Positions 40,592-48,696 of a DNA stretch of 64,000 nucleotides are shown here, piece after piece. The notes under the pieces are model-generated. The model was not told where the DNA came from. It ran no database searches and saw nothing but the letters and a program-made list of their open reading frames with translations. Origin of the DNA: an uncultured Prevotella sp. (GTDB taxonomy: Bacteria > Bacteroidota > Bacteroidia > Bacteroidales > Bacteroidaceae); assembly GCF_946404925.1 (NCBI RefSeq), contig NZ_CAMJFM010000006.1:40713-104712 (forward strand), given 5' to 3'. Position numbers and translations under genes: made by a program. How positions within the stretch are numbered: position 1 is the stretch's first letter; every line of letters begins with the position of its first letter.

Positions 40592-41140
40592 ATGAAAAAG
40601 ATTTTTATGACACTCGCAGCTGTATGTTTTGCTGCAACAATGAATGCACAGGTTTACGTAGGTGGTAGCCTTAGTATTAACGCTTGGAGTTCTCAGGAGA
40701 ACGCAGGTGACATAAGTGAGACAACATTTAAGATTTTGCCAGAAATTGGTTATAACATCAACGACAGTTGGGCTATCGGTACCGTTATCGGTTACGGGAA
40801 GGATAAGATGGCAGGTGTAGATGATCAGGGTCTTAGTGAGAGCGCTTTCAAGGTAGCTCCTTACGCTCGTTACACATTTGCTAAGTGTGGCAAGGTTAAC
40901 TTCTTTGTTGATGGTGGCTTCGGTTATACCACTGCAAAGGATGCCGATTGGACCAGATTTACTGTTGGACTTCAGCCAGGTCTTTCTGTAGCCCTTTCTG
41001 ATAAGGTTAGCTTCGTGTCTCACGTAGGCTTCCTTGGCTACGATGTGTTCAATCCCGATGGCGACAAGAACAATGTCAGCAAGTTTGGTCTCGATCTCAG
41101 CGGTAGCAACCTCAGCTTCGGTCTCTACTTCAACCTCTAA
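40592..41140 (+). CDS. outer-membrane beta-barrel protein
   Basis: 182 aa with a signal peptide (MKKIFMTLAAVCFAATMNAQ, cleavage after NAQ). It is followed by an eight-strand-type small barrel pattern of alternating residues (VYVGGSLSINAWSS, SWAIGTVIGYGKD, FFVDGGFGYTTA), ending FGLYFNL with the terminal aromatic-rich strand. Resembles the OMP_b-brl small barrel group. Its -7 box TACCTTTG is at 40553-40560. A bidirectional terminator follows. Function unknown, perhaps an outer-membrane adhesin or stability protein. Confidence 0.88.
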   Translation: MKKIFMTLAAVCFAATMNAQVYVGGSLSINAWSSQENAGDISETTFKILPEIGYNINDSWAIGTVIGYGKDKMAGVDDQGLSESAFKVAPYARYTFAKCGKVNFFVDGGFGYTTAKDADWTRFTVGLQPGLSVALSDKVSFVSHVGFLGYDVFNPDGDKNNVSKFGLDLSGSNLSFGLYFNL

Positions 41141-41167
41141 TAGTTCCGAAGTATTTTATAACTTATC

Positions 41168-41198
41168 AAAAGAACTCGTCATTCCGACGGGTTCTTTT
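41168..41198. terminator. bidirectional terminator between OMP and lipoprotein genes
   Basis: Stem AAAAGAACTCGTC / GACGGGTTCTTTT with a short loop. It overlaps the last codons of the minus-strand lipoprotein gene (stop at 41179-41181). Confidence 0.75.
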
Positions 41199-41505
41199 GC
41201 TTTTCTGCACATGGGTGATATATCTCGCGATGCGAGTCCATACTAACCACGCGCCCGTCTATAAAATCTATTCTCACCACGTCCCAGTCGTTACCTCCCA
41301 GCGTGCTGCGATACTCCCACTGTTCAAATTGCTCGTGGAAACTGCGATACTGGCTCGTTCCTAGAATGTTCACCACCTCCTGCTTAGTCATCCCAAGCTC
41401 AATCTCGTGCGACTTCTTTGATAGTGTAGTAAACCAGTGTGTGGCACATCCGCTCAGCATCACGCCCATCACCATCATCATCGATAGTTGTTTAATAGTC
41501 TTCAT
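41179..41505 (-). CDS. SmpA/OmlA (BamE)-like lipoprotein
   Basis: 108 aa. Signal peptide with lipobox MLSGC (Cys near residue 20), then the SmpA/OmlA hallmark IELGMTKQEVVNILGTSQ (about 36-53) and an aromatic-rich strand HEQFEQWEYRST. In proteobacteria BamE supports the BAM complex; Bacteroidota have many small lipoproteins of this fold with other roles. Two promoters face it: a -7 box at 41531-41538, and a consensus promoter further up at 41691-41722. Confidence 0.85.
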   Translation of the reverse strand: MKTIKQLSMMMVMGVMLSGCATHWFTTLSKKSHEIELGMTKQEVVNILGTSQYRSFHEQFEQWEYRSTLGGNDWDVVRIDFIDGRVVSMDSHREIYHPCAEKQKNPSE

Positions 41506-41530
41506 ACGCTTTATGGTTTTAAAATCAGTG

Positions 41531-41538
41531 CAAAGGTA
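41531..41538 (-). promoter_or_regulatory. -7 box of the SmpA-like gene
   Basis: TACCTTTGC on the minus strand, 25 nt before the start; ATTG at 41559-41562 (minus strand) at 20-nt spacing may act as the -33 element. Confidence 0.6.
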
Positions 41539-41564
41539 ATCAGTTACCCCATCCCCGCCAATTC

Positions 41565-41685
41565 TTTTCCCCTATTTGTTCATAGGGAAATCCCTATATT
41601 CGGGATTTGTGCAAGGCGAGCGCAAACAAGCTTGCTTGATTTGCCGAGCCGCAGTCCTTACTCGCAGTGCATTTTTCCTTAAATG
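41565..41685 (-). ncRNA. candidate structured leader or small RNA
   Basis: Transcription from the consensus promoter at 41691-41722 would begin near 41685. The first transcribed bases form a perfect 11-bp stem (GCAGTGCATTT / AAATGCACTGC, 41664-41691). Further on lie hairpins AAATCCC/GGGATTT (41587-41607) and CCCTAT/ATAGGG (41572-41590), the two sharing bases. There is no ORF in this stretch; it ends near the second promoter of the lipoprotein gene. It could be a 5' leader, a small RNA or a dispersed repeat with a promoter. Confidence 0.4.
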
Positions 41686-41690
41686 CACTG

Positions 41691-41722
41691 CAAAGGTACA
41701 AAAAATAATATTACCCACCAAA
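41691..41722 (-). promoter_or_regulatory. consensus promoter facing the non-coding hairpin region
   Basis: On the minus strand TTTG (41719-41722), a 20-nt spacer and TACCTTTG (41691-41698), an ideal match to the Bacteroidota consensus with no CDS directly behind it. Confidence 0.75.
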
Positions 41723-41903
41723 CGTTTTTTTTGACCTTACTTATTTTGTAAAGATACATTACCTCGTCTAAATCCATTGAACTTACAATCCACAAGATTC
41801 GGCCAAACTATCTTGTAGATTCTTCCGAGAAATCAACGAAAATCTCGTTAACTATCTGGTAGATTCTGCCGTACCACTCAAATGTCTCCTTTTTCGCTGG
41901 GAG

Positions 41904-42097
41904 CGAACAAACCGAACAAACGAACAAATTGTAAAATCAAATTCTGTGGACAAGTCGGTGTTTCTATACTTTATCTATTATATATATTATAATATATATA
42001 ATAGATAATATATATACTAATATAAATATTAGCTTTTCCTTTGCGCGTTCGAAGGCCGAAATCGAAAAACGGATTTGTTCGTTTGTTCGTTTGTTCG
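41904..42097. repeat. inverted repeat pair around a 36-bp perfect palindrome
   Basis: Left arm 41904-41929 (CGAACAAACCGAACAAACG...) and right arm 42073-42097 (...CGTTTGTTCGTTTGTTCG) are inverted copies with one extra base on the left. Between them 41972-42007 is a perfect palindrome of 36 bp made of TATCTATTATATATATTA and its complement. No gene. It lies upstream of the P-type ATPase promoter. It might be an operator, cruciform or vestigial origin. Confidence 0.8.
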
Positions 42098-42198
42098 ACG
42101 AAGAATAATGTTCATCAATGCGTGAACTTTGCAACCGGGTTGCAGTGAGAAGTTTGTACCTTTGCACCCAGAAATTAATAATTAAACGTAAAAAAGAT

Positions 42199-44187
42199 AT
42201 GGGAAATATAGAATGTAAGTCTTGTGGACATCATCATCACGAGCACGAGCATGAACATAAGCATGGACATCATGAGCATGGACACCATCATGAGCATCAT
42301 CATGAGCATAATACTAAGGAGCAGCTGAGGCTGATTATCATTACGGCGGTGCTGCTAGTGGGGGCGGTGATCGTAGAGCATACAACGGCCTTGGCAACAT
42401 GGCAGCTGCTGCTGGTGTACTTAATACCTTATATAATAATAGGTCACGACACGCTGAAAGAGGCCTTTGAGGGGCTGATGCACGGTGAGCCATTCAATGA
42501 GCACTTCCTGATGAGTGTAGCCACTATCGGCGCTCTTTGTATCGGATTTCTGCCAGGGGCCGAGACGCAGTTTCCTGAGGCGGTGTTTGTGATGCTGTTC
42601 TTCCAGGTGGGCGAGCTGTTTGAAGGCTATGCCGAGGGGAAGAGCAAAGACAGCATAGCGCATCTGATGGAGATAAAACCAGACTCGGCAACCGTGGTGA
42701 GAGAAGGTGAGAAGGTGAGAGGGGGAGAAGGTGAGATAGAGGTTAGAGTGAGCCCGGATGAGGTGAAAGTGGGCGAGGTGATTGTGATACGTCCGGGCGA
42801 ACGAGTGCCGCTGGATGGTGTAATAGTGGAGGGCGCGAGTGCGCTGAACACGGTGGCGCTGACGGGCGAATCGATGCCACGCGACGTGGCTGAGGGCGAC
42901 GAGGTGATATCGGGCTGCGTGAACCTGAGCGGCATGGTGCGCGTACGTGTGACGAAGCCTTACGGCGAGAGTACGGTGTCGAAGATTATCCGCTTGGTAG
43001 AGAGCGCTGGCGAGAACAAATCGAAGAGTGAGACCTTTATCACCCGATTTGCACGTATCTATACGCCAATAGTAGTATTTGCGGCTGTGGCCTTGGCAGT
43101 GGTACCTCCTCTCACCTTCTCACCTTCTCACTTCTCAACTTGGCTCTACAGGGCGCTGATGTTCCTGGTTGTGTCGTGCCCATGTGCATTGGTAATCAGC
43201 GTGCCACTGACATTCTTTGGCGGCATAGGCGGTGCATCGCGACGCGGCATACTGATAAAAGGTGCCAGCTATATCGATGTGCTATCAAAGATAGATACCG
43301 TGGTGTTTGACAAGACGGGAACACTGACGCACGGACAGTTTGCCGTGACGGCGGTACACCCCGACAGCTGCGATGAGCACCAGTTGCTGCACTTGGCTGC
43401 ACACGTAGAGCACTTCTCGACACACCCCATTGGGGCAGCGCTGAGGGATGCATTCCCTGACGAGGCTACCGACGGATGCGAGGTGAGCAACGTGCGCGAA
43501 CAGGCCGGACAGGGCATCATAGCCCGTGTGGGCGAGCAGGAGGTGGCCGTGGGCAACACGAAGCTGATGGACGCTGTGGGCGCCAAATGGCACGACTGCC
43601 AGCACCTGGGCACCATTATCCATGTGGCCATCGACGGAAAATATGCAGGACACATTGTGATTAACGACCAGATAAAGGAAGACAGCAAGGAAGCGATAGA
43701 CGCTCTGCGCGTCCTGGGTGTAACCCGCACCGTGATGCTGACGGGCGACCGCAAGGAGGTGGCCGCCAATGTAGCCCAAACCCTCGGCCTGAACGAGTTC
43801 TATGCCGAACTGATGCCAGAAGGCAAAGTTTCGAAAATTGAAAATTTTTCGAATCTTGCTTTCGTGGGCGATGGCATCAACGACGCTCCTGTATTGGCTC
43901 GCGCCGATGTGGGTATAGCCATGGGCGGACTGGGTAGCGATGCGGCCATCGAAGCGGCCGACGTGGTGCTGATGGACGACAAACCATCGAAAATAGCGCT
44001 GGCCATCAAGATAGCCCGACGCACGCTGAGCATAGCCCGACAGAACGTGTGGCTAGCCATAGGCATCAAACTGGCCGTGCTGGTATTGGCAGCAGTGGGC
44101 ATGGCCACCATGTGGATGGCAGTATTTGCTGATGTGGGAGTAACGGTACTGGCTGTGCTGAATGCTATGCGCGCTCTGCGTGCATAG
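42199..44187 (+). CDS. Zn/Cd/Pb-type P1B ATPase with His-rich N-terminus
   Basis: 662 aa from ATG 42199 (MGNIECKSCGHHHH); an in-frame ATG at 42118 lies upstream of the -7 box (TACCTTTG 42157-42164) and is rejected. The N-terminus has one CxxC and about 20 His residues instead of a full HMA domain. Eight TM spans; CPC motif SCPCALVISVP near residue 325, phosphorylation site FDKTGTLTHG near 371, GDGINDAPVLARADVGIAMG, and the TM8 sequence DVGVTVLAVLNAMR typical of the Zn/Cd class. It exports divalent metal. Two in-frame GGTGAGA/TCTCACC repeats add residues at about 167-180 and 304-314. Confidence 0.94.
   Translation: MGNIECKSCGHHHHEHEHEHKHGHHEHGHHHEHHHEHNTKEQLRLIIITAVLLVGAVIVEHTTALATWQLLLVYLIPYIIIGHDTLKEAFEGLMHGEPFNEHFLMSVATIGALCIGFLPGAETQFPEAVFVMLFFQVGELFEGYAEGKSKDSIAHLMEIKPDSATVVREGEKVRGGEGEIEVRVSPDEVKVGEVIVIRPGERVPLDGVIVEGASALNTVALTGESMPRDVAEGDEVISGCVNLSGMVRVRVTKPYGESTVSKIIRLVESAGENKSKSETFITRFARIYTPIVVFAAVALAVVPPLTFSPSHFSTWLYRALMFLVVSCPCALVISVPLTFFGGIGGASRRGILIKGASYIDVLSKIDTVVFDKTGTLTHGQFAVTAVHPDSCDEHQLLHLAAHVEHFSTHPIGAALRDAFPDEATDGCEVSNVREQAGQGIIARVGEQEVAVGNTKLMDAVGAKWHDCQHLGTIIHVAIDGKYAGHIVINDQIKEDSKEAIDALRVLGVTRTVMLTGDRKEVAANVAQTLGLNEFYAELMPEGKVSKIENFSNLAFVGDGINDAPVLARADVGIAMGGLGSDAAIEAADVVLMDDKPSKIALAIKIARRTLSIARQNVWLAIGIKLAVLVLAAVGMATMWMAVFADVGVTVLAVLNAMRALRA
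42697..42736. repeat. GGTGAGA repeat inside the P-type ATPase CDS, first copy
   Basis: GTGAGAGAAGGTGAGAAGG and following units in frame, translated VREGEKVRGGEGEIE between the TGES domain strands. Confidence 0.85.
43108..43139. repeat. TCTCACCT repeat inside the P-type ATPase CDS, second copy
   Basis: Three units of TCTCACCT/TCTCACTT in frame, translated LTFSPSHFST, next to the CPC-bearing helix. Confidence 0.85.
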
Positions 44188-44215
44188 CCTGCGGCGCGGT
44201 GCTTGGCTCAGAGCG

Positions 44216-44287
44216 TACACCCGCACGGAATCGAACCGTGACCAACAGAACCGGAATCTGTTATTCTATCCTTTAAACTACGGGTGC
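44216..44287 (-). tRNA. tRNA-Arg(CCG)
   Basis: On the minus strand the 72-nt sequence folds as a cloverleaf: acceptor GCACCCG/CGGGTGT, anticodon stem ACAGA/TCTGT with loop TTCCGGT (anticodon CCG), T-arm CACGG-TTCGATT-CCGTG, and a discriminator A. CCA is not encoded. A -7 box TACTTTTG (minus strand, 44308-44315) lies 20 nt upstream. Confidence 0.93.
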
Positions 44288-44321
44288 GCTGGAAAGCAAA
44301 GCGAGTGCAAAAGTACAAAAA

Positions 44322-44352
44322 AGAAGTGAGAAGTGAGAGGTGAGAAGTGAGA
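44322..44352. repeat. AAGTGAGA/GGTGAGA intergenic repeat
   Basis: Four imperfect copies just upstream of the tRNA promoter; same heptamer family as the in-frame coding copies. Confidence 0.8.
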
Positions 44353-44443
44353 TTTATGATTTGTTAACGTGCTTGCGAAATGTGCAAAATGTTAGTCAAA
44401 ATCAACAAAATCTTTCATTTTGTGAAAAATAATTGGGTTTTTG

Positions 44444-44474
44444 CTTGCATTTTAATAATAAATGTGTACCTTTG
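44444..44474 (+). promoter_or_regulatory. promoter of asnA
   Basis: CTTG 44444-44447, a 19-nt spacer, TACCTTTG 44467-44474; 27 nt before the ATG. Confidence 0.65.
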
Positions 44475-44501
44475 CACGCAATTTAAGCATAAACTGTAAA
44501 T

Positions 44502-45539
44502 ATGGGACAAGTAATTAAGCCCGTGATGTACGAACCGCTGCTGGATATGAAGCAGACGGAACAGGGCATAAAACTGATAAAAGAGTTCTTCCAGCAGAAC
44601 TTATCGACAGAACTGAGATTGCGCCGAGTAACGGCACCACTCTTTGTGCTGAAAGGACTGGGTATTAACGACGATCTGAACGGTGTGGAGCGCCCCGTGA
44701 GTTTCCCCATCAAGGATCTGGGCGATGCCAAGGCCGAGGTGGTGCACTCGCTGGCCAAGTGGAAGCGCCTGAGTCTGGCTGAATACAAGATTGAGCCAGG
44801 ATACGGCATCTATACTGATATGAACGCCATACGTGCCGACGAGGAGCTGGACAACCTGCACTCGCTGTACGTAGACCAGTGGGACTGGGAGGCCGTGATT
44901 CGCAAGGAAGACCGCACACTGGCATTCCTGAAGAACATCGTAGAGCGCATATATGCTGCCATCCGCCGTACGGAATACCTGACCTGCGAGACTTATCCGC
45001 AGATTAAGCCATTCCTGCCAGAGAAGATACACTTTATACACGCCGAGGAACTGGTACAGATGTATCCCGACAAGACGCCAAAGGAGCGCGAGGATGCTAT
45101 CTGCGAGAAGTATGGTGCCGTATTCGTAATAGGTATCGGAGGCAAACTGAGCAATGGCGAGAAACACGACGGACGCGCACCTGACTACGACGACTGGAGC
45201 ACCATAGCCGAGGACGGACGTGCAGGACTGAACGGCGACATACTCATCTGGTATCCAGTGCTGGGTCGCAGCTTCGAGCTGTCGAGCATGGGTATACGTG
45301 TAGATAAGGAGAGCCTGCTGCGCCAGCTGAAGATAGAAGGCAAGGAAGAGCGCGAGCAACTGTACTTCCACCAGCAACTGCTGAACGACAAACTGCCACT
45401 CTCAATCGGTGGTGGTATCGGCCAGAGCCGACTCTGTATGGTATTGCTGCACAAGGGTCATATCGGAGAGATTCAGGCCTCAATCTGGCCTGAGGAAATG
45501 CGCAAAGCATGCAAGGCGCTCGGCATGAATCTTATATAA
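44502..45539 (+). CDS. asnA: aspartate--ammonia ligase AsnA
   Basis: ATP-dependent asparagine synthetase using ammonia. 345 aa, class II aaRS-like fold. Motifs: VTAPLFVLKGLGINDDLNGV (near 47-66), VHSLAKWKRLSL, GYGIYTDMNAIRADEELDNL, LSSMGIRVDKESL and the C-terminal SIGGGIGQSRLCMVLL. The full catalytic set is present. The C-terminal 31 nt overlap the start of a lipoprotein ORF. Confidence 0.96.
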   Translation: MGQVIKPVMYEPLLDMKQTEQGIKLIKEFFQQNLSTELRLRRVTAPLFVLKGLGINDDLNGVERPVSFPIKDLGDAKAEVVHSLAKWKRLSLAEYKIEPGYGIYTDMNAIRADEELDNLHSLYVDQWDWEAVIRKEDRTLAFLKNIVERIYAAIRRTEYLTCETYPQIKPFLPEKIHFIHAEELVQMYPDKTPKEREDAICEKYGAVFVIGIGGKLSNGEKHDGRAPDYDDWSTIAEDGRAGLNGDILIWYPVLGRSFELSSMGIRVDKESLLRQLKIEGKEEREQLYFHQQLLNDKLPLSIGGGIGQSRLCMVLLHKGHIGEIQASIWPEEMRKACKALGMNLI

Positions 45540-46036
45540 TAATCGCGCTTCTGGCGATAATTATATCAGCCTGCGGAGGGCAGAGGCAACCACGAGCTTA
45601 TGGCGGCGTGGGCGAGCTGACGAGCGACGACAGTATGACCATCAGGATGGGGCAGTGGGATCTGCTGAAGTATCACAGCGACAAGCTGGGGCTAGACATC
45701 AACTACCCATCGTTTCTGTATCACCAAGATCTGCCACACGAGCCGGGACAAGAAGTGTTTATGAGCGACCAGATGTCGATATCGGTAATGGTAGACTCGC
45801 TTACGGGCACACATCGCCCTGCCAGTCAACTGATGCTGGCCATGGGTGCCGACCTGGTTGAGGTGGGCGAGGACTACAGCATACAGGAGGGTAGCGACGA
45901 GGACTTTGACTACTATGGCAAGGTGCTTGAAGACGACACCATCAGGCTGGTAACGGTGATGCTGCGATACAAACCCGAACACAGCGAAGCTGTAGAGCCG
46001 ATGCGCGAATGGGTGCGAAATTTCACGCTGAAATAA
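45509..46036 (+). CDS. predicted lipoprotein, 175 aa
   Basis: Starts inside the end of asnA (31-nt overlap). The N-terminus MQGARHESYIIIALLAIIIS leads into the lipobox ISAC at residues 19-22, so it is a plausible lipoprotein signal. No other ATG fits a signal peptide, which is why I keep this start. The mature part is acidic with a beta-rich pattern (DINYPSFLYHQDLPHE, DDTIRLVTVMLRYKPE). Family not recognised. Probably translationally coupled to asnA. Confidence 0.7.
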   Translation: MQGARHESYIIIALLAIIISACGGQRQPRAYGGVGELTSDDSMTIRMGQWDLLKYHSDKLGLDINYPSFLYHQDLPHEPGQEVFMSDQMSISVMVDSLTGTHRPASQLMLAMGADLVEVGEDYSIQEGSDEDFDYYGKVLEDDTIRLVTVMLRYKPEHSEAVEPMREWVRNFTLK

Positions 46037-46158
46037 TTGACCTATCATATTTTAACACGGATTAATCTAAATTTTCGACAAGAAATGAAGGTTAATCCGT
46101 TTTCTTTTTGTACCTTTGCAGCCAAATTGAAATTTTTATAACGTTATAAGATTAAAAA

Positions 46159-46761
46159 ATGGCTGAAAGTAAGAAAATTAAGACCGCTTTGGTGAGTGTT
46201 TTCCACAAGGACGGACTGGATGAGCTCTTGAAGAAACTGAATGATGAGGGTGTTAAATTCCTGTCGACTGGTGGTACACAGCAGTTTATCGAATCACTTG
46301 GCTACGAGTGCCAGAAGGTAGAGGACGTTACAACCTATCCATCAATTCTGGGTGGACGTGTAAAGACTCTGCATCCAAAGGTGTTTGGAGGTATTCTGGG
46401 ACGTCGCGACAATGAGGGCGATCAGGAGCAGATGAAGAAGTACGAGATTCCTGAGATTGACCTGGTGATCGTTGACCTCTACCCATTTGAGCAGACTGTG
46501 GCCAGCGGTGCCAGCGAGGCTGATATTATTGAGAAGATTGATATCGGTGGTATCTCGCTGATCCGTGCTGGAGCAAAGAACTTTAAGGATGTGGTTATCG
46601 TGCCCAGCAAGGCTGAGTACAGCGTGCTGCTCGACATTCTGAACAAGAAGGGCGCACAGACCGATATTGAGGATCGCCGTATGTTTGCTACTCGTGCCTT
46701 TGGCGTTAGCTCACACTACGACACTGCTATCAACGGCTGGTTCGTAAAGACAGCGAAGTAA
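46159..46761 (+). CDS. purH: IMP cyclohydrolase domain (stand-alone PurH N-terminal part)
   Basis: 200 aa matching only the MGS-like IMP cyclohydrolase domain of PurH: ALVSVFHKDGLDELLKKLND, FLSTGGTQQFIESLG, GGRVKTLHPKVFGGILGRRD, DLYPFEQTV and IDIGGISLIRAGAKNF. The AICAR transformylase domain (another 300 aa) is absent: the frame stops at 46761 and mreB follows after 21 nt. So either the two activities are on separate genes in this organism or the protein is truncated; the clean stop and short spacing favour a separate gene. A -7 box TACCTTTG is at 46111-46118. Confidence 0.88.
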   Translation: MAESKKIKTALVSVFHKDGLDELLKKLNDEGVKFLSTGGTQQFIESLGYECQKVEDVTTYPSILGGRVKTLHPKVFGGILGRRDNEGDQEQMKKYEIPEIDLVIVDLYPFEQTVASGASEADIIEKIDIGGISLIRAGAKNFKDVVIVPSKAEYSVLLDILNKKGAQTDIEDRRMFATRAFGVSSHYDTAINGWFVKTAK

Positions 46762-46782
46762 TTCACAATTGATAATTAAGAT

Positions 46783-47805
46783 ATGGGATTTTTTAGTTTC
46801 GTACAGGAAATAGCAATGGACCTTGGTACCGCCAATACCATCATTATCAGCGATGATAAGATTGTGGTTGACGAACCATCGGTAGTTGCACTTGACCGCC
46901 GTACCGACAAGATGATTGCCGTTGGTAACGAGGCGAAGATGATGTATGAGAAGACTCACGAGAACATCCGTACCATCCGTCCTCTGCGCGATGGTGTGAT
47001 AGCCGACTTCTCTGCTTGCGAGCAGATGATGCGTGGTCTGATTAAGATGGTACACACAGGTAGCCGCCTGTTCTCGCCATCACTGCGTATGGTGATTGGT
47101 GTGCCTTCAGGTTCTACCGAGGTTGAGTTGCGTGCCGTTCGCGACTCAGCTGAGCATGCCGACGGACGCGACGTTTACCTGATTTTCGAGCCTATGGCTG
47201 CTGCTATCGGTATCGGTATCGACGTTGAGGCTCCAGAGGGTAACATGATTGTTGACATCGGTGGTGGTTCTACCGAGATTGCTGTTATCTCACTGGGTGG
47301 TATCGTATCAAACAACTCTATACGTACCGCTGGTGATGATCTGACAGCCGACATCCAGGAATATATGTATCGCCAGCACAACGTGAAGGTAAGTGAGCGT
47401 ATGGCTGAGCGCATCAAGATTAACGTAGGTTCGGCTCTGACCGACCTGGGCGATGAGGCTCCAGACGACTTCGTGGTTCACGGACCAAACCGTATCACAG
47501 CCCTGCCTATGGAGGTGCCTGTATGCTATCAGGAAATAGCACACTGCTTGGATAAGACCGTGGCCAAGATTGAGAACGCCGTGCTCTCGGCACTCGAGAA
47601 TACCCCACCAGAGCTGTATGCCGACATCGTTAAGAACGGTATCTACCTTTCAGGTGGTGGCGCACTGCTTCGCGGATTGGATCGCCGTCTTACTGAGAAG
47701 ATGCACATTCCATTCCACGTGCCCGAGGATCCCCTCCACAGCGTGGCAAAGGGTGCCGGTATCGCACTGAAGAACATTGATCGTTTCAATTTCTTGATGA
47801 GATAA
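46783..47805 (+). CDS. mreB: rod-shape actin MreB
   Basis: Cytoskeletal ATPase guiding lateral wall synthesis. 340 aa with AMDLGTANTIIISDDKIVVD (phosphate 1), VGVPSG-like MVIGVPSGSTEVELRAVRD, IVDIGGGSTEIAVISLGGI (phosphate 2) and LSGGGALLRGLDRRL (adenosine motif). First gene of mreB-mreC-mreD-mrdA-rodA; mreC follows after 12 nt. Confidence 0.97.
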   Translation: MGFFSFVQEIAMDLGTANTIIISDDKIVVDEPSVVALDRRTDKMIAVGNEAKMMYEKTHENIRTIRPLRDGVIADFSACEQMMRGLIKMVHTGSRLFSPSLRMVIGVPSGSTEVELRAVRDSAEHADGRDVYLIFEPMAAAIGIGIDVEAPEGNMIVDIGGGSTEIAVISLGGIVSNNSIRTAGDDLTADIQEYMYRQHNVKVSERMAERIKINVGSALTDLGDEAPDDFVVHGPNRITALPMEVPVCYQEIAHCLDKTVAKIENAVLSALENTPPELYADIVKNGIYLSGGGALLRGLDRRLTEKMHIPFHVPEDPLHSVAKGAGIALKNIDRFNFLMR

Positions 47806-47817
47806 AAAAGATAGGGA

Positions 47818-48687
47818 ATGCGCAATCTGCTGGATTTCCTTTACAAGTATCACCACTGGCTAGTTTTCATCGTTTTGGAAGTAGTCAGTGTTGTTCTGTT
47901 GTTTCAGTACAACAGCTATCAGGGCAGTGTGTGGTTCTCGAGCGCCAGCGCCGTGGCCGGTAAGGCTTACGAGCTGGAGAGCAAGATGACCGCCTACCTA
48001 TCGATGGCTAAGGCCAACGAGGAGCTCACGATGCGAAATATCTATCAGGAGCGACAGCTTGACCAGTTGCGCCGCCTGTATGCCGAGGCCACCAAGGACA
48101 CCACGGATATGGAGCGTAAGGGCTTGGAGTTTCTGAGTCAGTACCAGCTGATACCCGCTAAGGTGGTTGAGAACTCGATACACAAACTTGAGAACCTGAT
48201 AACCATCGACAAGGGACGCAAGGACGGTGTAGAGCCCGATATGGGTGTGGCTTGTGGTAATGGTGTGGTAGGTGTGGTCTATCTGGTGAGCGATCACTAC
48301 GCGGTAGTCATCTCTGCATTGAACGCTGCATCGTCGCGCATCAGCTGTGCCATTCGCAATCGCGGATACTTCGGCTATCTGCACTGGTATGGTGGCGACC
48401 CATCGGTGGCTTATGTAGAGGATGTGCCACGCCACGCTAAGTTCAAACTGGGCGAGTGGATGGTAACCAGTGGATTCTCATCGATCTTCCCCTCTGGCGT
48501 ACAGGTGGGAAAGATTGAGCAAGCCTACAACTCGAGCGACGGACTATCGTACAAGCTGAAGGTACGCCTGAGTACCGACTTCGGCAACGTGCGCGACGTG
48601 GTGGTTATCAGCGATAAGAGCATAGCCGAGCGTGCCGCACTGATGCAGGCCGCCCGCGACTCGATTAGTTTCAAACAGCGTCAATAG
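47818..48687 (+). CDS. mreC: rod-shape protein MreC
   Basis: 289 aa. One TM helix at about residues 15-33 (HHWLVFIVLEVVSVVLLF), a coiled coil (about 55-100, MAKANEELTMRNIYQERQLD) and the periplasmic double beta-barrel (ENLITIDKGRKDGVEPDMGV, then VVISALNAASSRISC and VTSGFSSIFPSGVQVG). Links PBP2/RodA to MreB. Between mreB and mreD in the operon. Confidence 0.95.
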   Translation: MRNLLDFLYKYHHWLVFIVLEVVSVVLLFQYNSYQGSVWFSSASAVAGKAYELESKMTAYLSMAKANEELTMRNIYQERQLDQLRRLYAEATKDTTDMERKGLEFLSQYQLIPAKVVENSIHKLENLITIDKGRKDGVEPDMGVACGNGVVGVVYLVSDHYAVVISALNAASSRISCAIRNRGYFGYLHWYGGDPSVAYVEDVPRHAKFKLGEWMVTSGFSSIFPSGVQVGKIEQAYNSSDGLSYKLKVRLSTDFGNVRDVVVISDKSIAERAALMQAARDSISFKQRQ

Positions 48688-48696
48688 TTAAGCAAG

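Noticed and set aside
42118..42198. Longer N-terminus of the P-type ATPase
   Set aside because: It would start upstream of the -7 box at 42157-42164 and contains no family sequence.
46050..46100. Another dispersed palindromic repeat
   Set aside because: Only short pieces (AACACGGATTAA and GTTAATCCGTTT) match; the terminal GGCACG/CGTGCC ends are missing, so at best a decayed copy.
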